Assembly (NCBI GenBank): GCA_003154025.1
Contig: PMCE01000526.1
Span: 1,662 to 11,098, forward strand
Source of the DNA: Syntrophaceae bacterium
GTDB taxonomy: Bacteria; Desulfobacterota; SM23-61
Length of the DNA stretch: 9,437 nt
Direction of reading: 5' to 3'
A program made the translations under genes and the position numbers. Under the pieces are notes generated by a model. The model was given only the letters and a program-made list of their open reading frames with translations, did no database searches and had not been told where the DNA came from. This document shows, piece after piece, positions 4,896-9,437 of the stretch. Position 1 is the stretch's first letter. Each line of letters opens with the position of its first letter.

Positions 4896-5594
4896 ATGAA
4901 GGTTGAAGTGCTTGGAGATGCCGATTCGGTTGCCCGAAGGGGTGCCGCGATCATCGCCGGGGAGGCCCGGGAGGCCATCGCCAAGTGCGGCCGCTTCATC
5001 CTGGCCGTCAGCGGCGGCCAGACACCATGGGTCATGCTGCGCGTCCTGGCGGGCGAAAAGGTTCCCTGGGCGAGCGTTCATGTGGTGCAGGTGGACGAAC
5101 GTGTGGCCCCGGTGGGACACCCAGACCGGAACCTTACCCACTTACGCGAAAGCCTGCTTGCGCGCGCCCCGCTGCGCCTCGAACAAGTCTATGGCATGCC
5201 GGTCGAATTACCTGACCTGGAGGACGCGGCCGCGCGGTACGGGCAAATTCTTCAGGAGATCGCCGGTTCGCCGCCGGTGCTGGACCTTGCCCTCCTGGGC
5301 CTCGGGCCCGACGGCCACACCGCCTCCCTGGTCCCCGGAGATCCGGTCCTTGAAGTTACGAACGTAGACGTTGCGCTAACCGGGGTCTACCGAGGCAGGC
5401 GCCGGATGACGTTGACCTACCCGATGATCAATCGCTCCCGGCGCATCCTGTGGCTGGTGACCGGGAGTGAGAAGGCTGGAATGCTGGCGCGCCTGCGCAA
5501 CGGCGATCTCTCGATTCCCGGCGGAAGGGTTTGCCAGGATCAGGCCCTGGTGCTCGCCGATCGGGCGGCCGCCGGAGAACTGAGACCGGTGTGA
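4896..5594 (+). CDS. pgl: 6-phosphogluconolactonase
   Basis: The enzyme hydrolyses 6-phosphogluconolactone to 6-phosphogluconate, the substrate of the neighbouring gnd product. The 232-aa protein has the usual length and the family motifs: SGGQTP (39-44, phosphate binding), VDER (66-69), RNLTHLRE (78-85), GLGPDGHTASL (135-145) with the conserved Asp and His, and MTLTYPMINRSR (171-182). The frame is open upstream to 4680, but that extension translates the palindromic repeat and is not protein-like. The ATG at 4896 has a GGAG at 4884-4887 and begins the conserved N-terminus. The gap to gnd is about 250 bp because of the inserted repeat, so an operon is likely but not certain. zwf, encoding the first enzyme of the same route, does not appear in this window. 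Confidence 0.93.
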   Translation: MKVEVLGDADSVARRGAAIIAGEAREAIAKCGRFILAVSGGQTPWVMLRVLAGEKVPWASVHVVQVDERVAPVGHPDRNLTHLRESLLARAPLRLEQVYGMPVELPDLEDAAARYGQILQEIAGSPPVLDLALLGLGPDGHTASLVPGDPVLEVTNVDVALTGVYRGRRRMTLTYPMINRSRRILWLVTGSEKAGMLARLRNGDLSIPGGRVCQDQALVLADRAAAGELRPV

Positions 5595-5708
5595 AAGGAA
5601 GGGGGAAGCGCCGCGGAGGGAGCCGGCTTTCCGTCGATCTTCGGCTGCTGGGATTGCTCCGGTATTGCTAACCTTCAAATTCTGGAAATGGGAAAAGGAG
5701 GGGGAGCT

Positions 5709-7205
5709 ATGATAAAAATCGGGTCGGCGGTTCTTTTGATTCTTTTATCCTGCGGCCTCGCTTTTGGCGGGCCCAAGGACACGCTGGTCATCGCCCAAGG
5801 GGTTGATGCTACGACCCTGGACCCACAAAACCATAACGATACCCCCACCCATAATATCTGTTTGAATATCAATGAAACCCTGCTCCAAGGGTCGCAAGAT
5901 TTCAACACCGAGCCCCTTCTGGCGACATCCTATCAGCTGGTGAATGATACCACTTGGGAGTTTCACCTGCGCAAGGGGGTAAAGTTTCATAACGGGGAAG
6001 AATTCAACGCCGCCAGCGTAAAGTTTACTTTAGAGCGCCTGGCCGACCCACGAAACAAGCTAAAGCAGACGAATCTCCAGGTAATTGATCGAGTGGAAAT
6101 ACTGGATGATTACCGGGTGCGAGTCATTACCAAAGATCCCTTCGCGCTGTTTAAAAAAACCCTTTGCGTCCTGGGAGGCATGCTCCCGCCCAACTATTTT
6201 CAGGAGAAGGGGGCCGCTCACTTCGCCCTGAACCCGGTAGGGACGGGGCCCTACAAGTTTGTCCGCTGGGTAAAAGATGATTATCTTCTTCTGGAAGCCA
6301 ACGAGCAATATTGGCGAGGCGCTCCCAAGATTAAAAAAGTCATCTTCCGCCCCATCCCCGAATCCACCACGCGGGTAGCGGGTCTCCAGACTCAGGAATT
6401 GGACATCATTGTGAATATCCCTCCCCACCTCATGGCCCTGATGGATTGGAAGGGCCGCTCGTCCGTATCCAAGGTTCCCAGCGTGCGAACCATATACATG
6501 GCTTTTGATACCACGAAGGGAGGGCCCGTAGCTGACAAACGGGTTCGCCAGGCCATTGCTCAAGCGGTGAATATGGAAAGTATCCTCAAAAAAATTCTCA
6601 GCGGCAACGAAGTCTTATTGGCGCAGAATTTCACCAAAGAACAATTCGGTTACCACCCGTCCATAAAACCCTATTCGTATAACCCCGGGCAAGCCAAAAA
6701 ACTTCTGGTGGAAGCAGGATATCCGCAAGGGTTCGATTTTATCTTTCACTCCCCCAATGGACGTTTCTTAAATGATAAGGAAGTTTCCGAGGCCATGGTG
6801 GGCGACCTGCGGAAGGTGGGGATTAACGCTTCGGTCAGAGCTTATGAGTTTGGGACTTACATTTCTAAATTGACGGGCCATTCCCTCTACCCGGCATATT
6901 TGGCGTCATGGGCCCAGCCCTATTTCGACGCCGGCGGGACCCTCTATCCCACCCTGCGCACCGGGGAGCCGTATTCCAATTATTCTAACCCTCAGCTGGA
7001 TACCTTGATCAGCCGATCCCGAGTCACCGTGAATGATAAGGAACGCGAGAAAATTTATTTCCAGGCCTGCCAGTTGATCAAGGAGGAGGTCCCGACGTGT
7101 CTCAACTACCAGCAGATTGATATCTACGGGGTCAATGAACGGGTGAACTGGAAGGCGCGCGCCGATGAGCGTCTTTACGTCTTCGATATGTCTTTCAAGA
7201 AATAG
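5709..7205 (+). CDS. ABC transporter substrate-binding protein, family 5 (DppA/OppA-like)
   Basis: This exported protein binds a solute for an ABC importer; family members carry peptides, nickel, opines, sugars or other small molecules. The 498 residues match the SBP_bac_5 layout: a hydrophobic signal sequence (about 1-20), TTLDPQNHN (35-43), WEFHLRKGVKFHNGEEFNA (83-101), NPVGTGPYKFVRW (175-187) and the YWRGAPKIKKVIFRPIP segment (201-217). The start at 5709 is chosen over the ATG at 5688 because AAGGAGGGGG (5695-5704) lies just before it and the signal sequence begins there. Cleavage is probably after AFG; the LLSC stretch is a poor lipobox, so a lipoprotein is less likely. No permease or ATPase genes are adjacent, making it an orphan binding protein here. 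The substrate cannot be read from the sequence. A PcaD-like hydrolase follows 94 bp downstream on the same strand. Confidence 0.92.
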   Translation: MIKIGSAVLLILLSCGLAFGGPKDTLVIAQGVDATTLDPQNHNDTPTHNICLNINETLLQGSQDFNTEPLLATSYQLVNDTTWEFHLRKGVKFHNGEEFNAASVKFTLERLADPRNKLKQTNLQVIDRVEILDDYRVRVITKDPFALFKKTLCVLGGMLPPNYFQEKGAAHFALNPVGTGPYKFVRWVKDDYLLLEANEQYWRGAPKIKKVIFRPIPESTTRVAGLQTQELDIIVNIPPHLMALMDWKGRSSVSKVPSVRTIYMAFDTTKGGPVADKRVRQAIAQAVNMESILKKILSGNEVLLAQNFTKEQFGYHPSIKPYSYNPGQAKKLLVEAGYPQGFDFIFHSPNGRFLNDKEVSEAMVGDLRKVGINASVRAYEFGTYISKLTGHSLYPAYLASWAQPYFDAGGTLYPTLRTGEPYSNYSNPQLDTLISRSRVTVNDKEREKIYFQACQLIKEEVPTCLNYQQIDIYGVNERVNWKARADERLYVFDMSFKK

Positions 7206-7299
7206 CCATAAAGCCTGCTGGTAAGAAAAGTCTGATTACGGGAAATTTATAAAAAAGAGTCTCCAGAAGATGACCGTATACTCCTTGGGAGAGGGTTGA

Positions 7300-8088
7300 A
7301 TGTTGATCAATGTCAATGGGATGAAGGTGAATTATGAATTATCGGGCAAGAAGGACCTGCCTGTTCTCCTGCTCAGCCATTCCCTGGGTTCCAGTCTGGT
7401 GATGTGGCAACCCCAGATGGAGTGCCTGGAGGCTCGGTATGCAGTATTGCGCTATGACATTCGGGGCCACGGACGAAGCGAAGTACCTGAGGGGCCTTAT
7501 ACCCTTGGATTGATGGCGGAAGACGTTAGAGGCCTCCTGGATGCTCTAAAAATATCCCGGGTTCATTTTGTGGGATTGTCCATGGGGGGGATGATTGGTC
7601 TGTGCCTGGCCCTGAATTACCCGGGTCGCCTTCAGAGTCTGGTTCTCTGTGATACTTCGGCCATCGTCTCCAAAGAAGGGGCCTTACACATCCAAGAGAG
7701 AATCGATACGGCCCGTAACAAGGGGATGGAGGCCTTGGTTGATACCCGAATGGAGCGGTGGTTTACCCCAATTTTTATCCGCCTGAATCCTCCCGAACTT
7801 GAACTGATGCGGAAGGAGTTCTTGGCCACGCCGGTTGAGGGTTATATCCAATGCAGCCGGGCACTCCAGAGCTTGAATTATCTTCATCAGCTCGCGGAGA
7901 TCAAAATCCCTACGCTGATCATGGTAGGCGAAGAAGACCCGGCAACGCCGGTGGCGGATTCCAAGATGCTGAATGAGGGGATTCAGAACTCAGAACTCGT
8001 CATCCTACCCGCTGCCCGGCATTTCTCGAATGTAGAACAACGCGAGGTTTTCAATAGAACCTTAACAGATTTTATTGAGAGCGTGTGA
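7300..8088 (+). CDS. Alpha/beta hydrolase, 3-oxoadipate enol-lactonase-like (PcaD family)
   Basis: The 262-aa protein is a complete alpha/beta hydrolase with the expected catalytic triad: Ser94 in GLSMGG, Asp213 in GEEDPATP and His241 in AARHFSN. The oxyanion-hole segment is HSLG (27-30), followed by RYDIRGHGRS (51-60). Length, the RGHGRSxxPxGPYT segment, GLSMGGMIG and the cap region resemble PcaD, which opens 3-oxoadipate enol-lactone in the protocatechuate/catechol pathway. None of the other pca genes is present, so a general esterase or lactonase acting on another substrate is a fair alternative and I leave the symbol empty. A GGGAGAGGG ribosome binding site lies at 7287-7295. The gene follows the binding-protein gene with no terminator seen between them, so the two may be cotranscribed. 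The convergent tctA/tctC remnant stops 47 bp downstream. Confidence 0.88.
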   Translation: MLINVNGMKVNYELSGKKDLPVLLLSHSLGSSLVMWQPQMECLEARYAVLRYDIRGHGRSEVPEGPYTLGLMAEDVRGLLDALKISRVHFVGLSMGGMIGLCLALNYPGRLQSLVLCDTSAIVSKEGALHIQERIDTARNKGMEALVDTRMERWFTPIFIRLNPPELELMRKEFLATPVEGYIQCSRALQSLNYLHQLAEIKIPTLIMVGEEDPATPVADSKMLNEGIQNSELVILPAARHFSNVEQREVFNRTLTDFIESV

Positions 8089-8135
8089 AGGAATGGGCGG
8101 CCGCCGAGGAAGATAGCGAGCCCCTTTCCCCGCTT

Positions 8136-8747
8136 CTACTTGGGAGTTTCTTTCACCATCTCGGCGTAGAGTTTGGCGATTTGCCTGGATTCGGTATCCA
8201 TGTATTTCGCCAGATCCTCCCCGTTCAGGAAATAAACCTCATCGCCCGCCTGTTCGATCGTGCCGATAAAGGCTTTGCTTTCTACGACCTTCTTGGTCAC
8301 CTCTCTAAGCTTATCTACAATAAGCTTCGGAGTCTTCACCGGAGCCAGAATCCCCACCCATCCGTAATATTCCGCATCGATCCCCAATTCCTTCGCCGTA
8401 GGGATATGGGGAGCGAATTTCAGCCTCTTCGCACCAATGACGGCGAGAGCCTTTATCTTGTTCCCCCGCAGGAGAGGAATCGTGTTGGCCGGATAGTTCA
8501 CGCTAAAATCGACGTGCTTCCCCACGACCGCCGTCAAACTGGGCCCCCCGCCGTTGTAGGGGACATGGCGATCTTTCATCCCCGCCGCCCGGGCAAAAAT
8601 CTCAGCCGGCAGATGGCTCATCCCATAGAGGCCGACCAGCGGAAGGTTTAGAATGATGAGAATCACATTTCCGATGTACATGCTGGCGATCAGGCCCCAA
8701 AAAATCCGCGGCTGTTCGGAAATGAAAAGCGGGCCCGGTCCATCAAC
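8136..8747 (-). pseudogene. Chimeric remnant: TctA permease segment joined to C-terminal half of TctC/Bug binding protein
   Basis: Read on the minus strand from 8747, about 40 codons match an internal part of TctA, the large membrane subunit of tripartite tricarboxylate transporters: GPGPLF, FWGLIASMYIGN and ILNLPLVGL are the characteristic pieces. At about 8625, with no frame change, the sequence becomes a TctC/Bug periplasmic binding protein from roughly its midpoint: SHLPAEIFARAAGMK, HVPYNGGGPSL, KALAVIGAKR, PHIPTAKELGI, APVKTPKLIVDKL and a normal C-terminus (about 160 residues). An in-frame stop at 8748-8750 closes the frame upstream. The product would lack the signal peptide and N-terminal lobe of TctC and nearly all of TctA, so it cannot serve as either. 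It looks like the scar of a deletion from tctA into a downstream tctC. An assembly chimera is possible. Confidence 0.8.
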
Positions 8748-8829
8748 CTAACCCGTTACTTTGAAAACGCCCCTATAAACCGGAGGGAAAATTTTCCTAC
8801 TCACCCATTGTGCGAACATCCACCAAAAC

Positions 8830-8862
8830 TTGACAAATAACCGGGAAAGGGATAAGTATGAT
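8830..8862 (+). promoter_or_regulatory. Possible promoter of the tctC/Bug gene
   Basis: A perfect -35 TTGACA (8830-8835) is followed by TATGAT (8857-8862), but the 21-bp spacing is long for sigma-70. The element may need an activator, or the true -10 may be a poorer match at normal spacing. It lies directly before the structured leader. Confidence 0.35.
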
Positions 8863-8865
8863 TTC

Positions 8866-8912
8866 GGCCTGAGTCGCAGGCCCAATGGCCAAGCCATCGG
8901 ACTCAGCAGGCC
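8866..8912 (+). promoter_or_regulatory. Nested stem-loop in the leader of the tctC/Bug gene
   Basis: GGCCTGAGTC (8866-8875) pairs with GACTCAG-CA-GGCC (8900-8912), a 10-bp stem with a 2-base bulge. Within it ATGGC and GCCAT form a second hairpin (8885-8897). No T run follows, so it is not a simple terminator. A further small hairpin TCGGA/TCCGA lies close to the ribosome binding site (about 8992-9005). It could be a regulatory leader, or an operator palindrome on DNA. Confidence 0.5.
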
Positions 8913-9021
8913 GCTGTCGGCGAGTGGGCGGATTCTGGCGCGAGATTCTTTGCCTGCCCCCATTCCGTCAAGATGAAAATGTTTTAAAATTTTCGGAAAT
9001 CCGAGAAAAGGAGTTCGTCTT

Positions 9022-9437
9022 ATGGAGACCCTTAAATACTTTTCCATCCTTGCCCTAATCGGTGTTTTATTGTTTTCGCTTCCTTTATCCGCGTCCGGCC
9101 AGGCCTATCCGGATAGGCCCATCACAATTTACTGCAGTTATGCCGCCGGCGCGACCACGGATTTGACCACCCGCAGTCTGGCGGAAGGAGTCGAAAAACT
9201 GCTGGGCGTTCCCGTGGTCGTGGAGAATAAGCCGGGCGGCACGTCCACGGTGTGCGCCGGCCTGGTGGCCAGCAAGAAACCGGACGGATACACGCTCGGA
9301 GTGATCTCCACCGGGGCTCTGACTCTTATGCCCCACATGGTGAAATTGTCCTACAACCCGCTGAAGGATTTCAGCGTGATCATGCAGTACAGCCGCTTTC
9401 TCGGCGGCCTTACCGTGCTCAGCGAATCGCCGATCAA
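9022..9437 (+). CDS. TctC/Bug-family tripartite tricarboxylate transporter binding protein (3' partial)
   Basis: The frame is open from the ATG at 9022 to the window end, giving the first 138 residues of about 320. A signal peptide spans roughly residues 1-28 (basic Lys5, hydrophobic core, likely cleavage after GQA). The mature start YPDRPITI is the hallmark of Bug/TctC proteins, followed by AAGATTDLTTRSLAE, LLGVPVVVENKPGGTS and KKPDGYTLGVI, all in family order. Such periplasmic proteins capture carboxylates or aromatic acids for TctAB permeases, or serve as orphan receptors. The start is supported by AAGGAG at 9007-9012. The gene is divergent from the tctA/tctC remnant at 8136-8747, with a 270-bp spacer holding a possible promoter and a nested hairpin. 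The ligand is unknown, and tctB/tctA, if present, would lie beyond the window. Confidence 0.92.
   Translation, partial: METLKYFSILALIGVLLFSLPLSASGQAYPDRPITIYCSYAAGATTDLTTRSLAEGVEKLLGVPVVVENKPGGTSTVCAGLVASKKPDGYTLGVISTGALTLMPHMVKLSYNPLKDFSVIMQYSRFLGGLTVLSESPI

Noticed and set aside
8085..8651. A 188-codon plus-strand ORF overlapping the hydrolase end
   Set aside because: The minus strand here clearly encodes TctC motifs; this frame is its shadow.

Overview
The window looks like chromosomal DNA of an uncultured Gram-negative bacterium. A Desulfobacterota (old Deltaproteobacteria) lineage is my best guess, from the mix of Bug/TctC-type binding proteins, the short-form 6-phosphogluconate dehydrogenase with 6-phosphogluconolactonase, and a large interspersed palindromic repeat. 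No marker gene fixes the taxonomy. The left third is accessory DNA; the rest is metabolic and transport genes.

Left part (1-3300). The window opens inside an HtrA/trypsin-like serine protease that ends at 252. Two colinear repeats of about 220 bp follow, at 378-600 and 3077-3299, exactly 2,699 bp apart with no net indel. Each holds the 3' half of a tRNA-Val gene (anticodon positions CAC in the first, TAC in the second), then a terminator hairpin, with pairs of a GGTGTCA-like heptamer around it. No 5' tRNA half and no integrase is present. Between the repeats lie a decayed zinc-ribbon transposase-like fragment, a MazEF/PemIK-type toxin-antitoxin pair with its own near-consensus promoter, an Ala/Lys-rich lipoprotein, a strong terminator, and an unrecognised 89-aa ORF with a near-consensus promoter. 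I read this as a small tRNA-targeted integrated cassette, or a relic of serial integrations at a tRNA-Val site. It is the most interesting part of the window.

Middle part (3300-5600). gnd and pgl encode the third and second steps of the oxidative pentose phosphate pathway. They are on the same strand, but a palindromic repeat of about 100 bp sits between them. zwf, a common partner of these genes, is not in the window.

Right part (5700-9437). An orphan family-5 ABC substrate-binding protein is followed by a PcaD-like alpha/beta hydrolase. Next, on the minus strand, is a chimeric remnant: an internal piece of the TctA permease joined in frame to the C-terminal half of a TctC/Bug binding protein. 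A divergent, apparently intact tctC/Bug gene then starts at 9022 behind a structured leader and runs off the window. Together these suggest uptake and catabolism of organic acids or aromatics (inference), with recombination among tripartite transporter genes.
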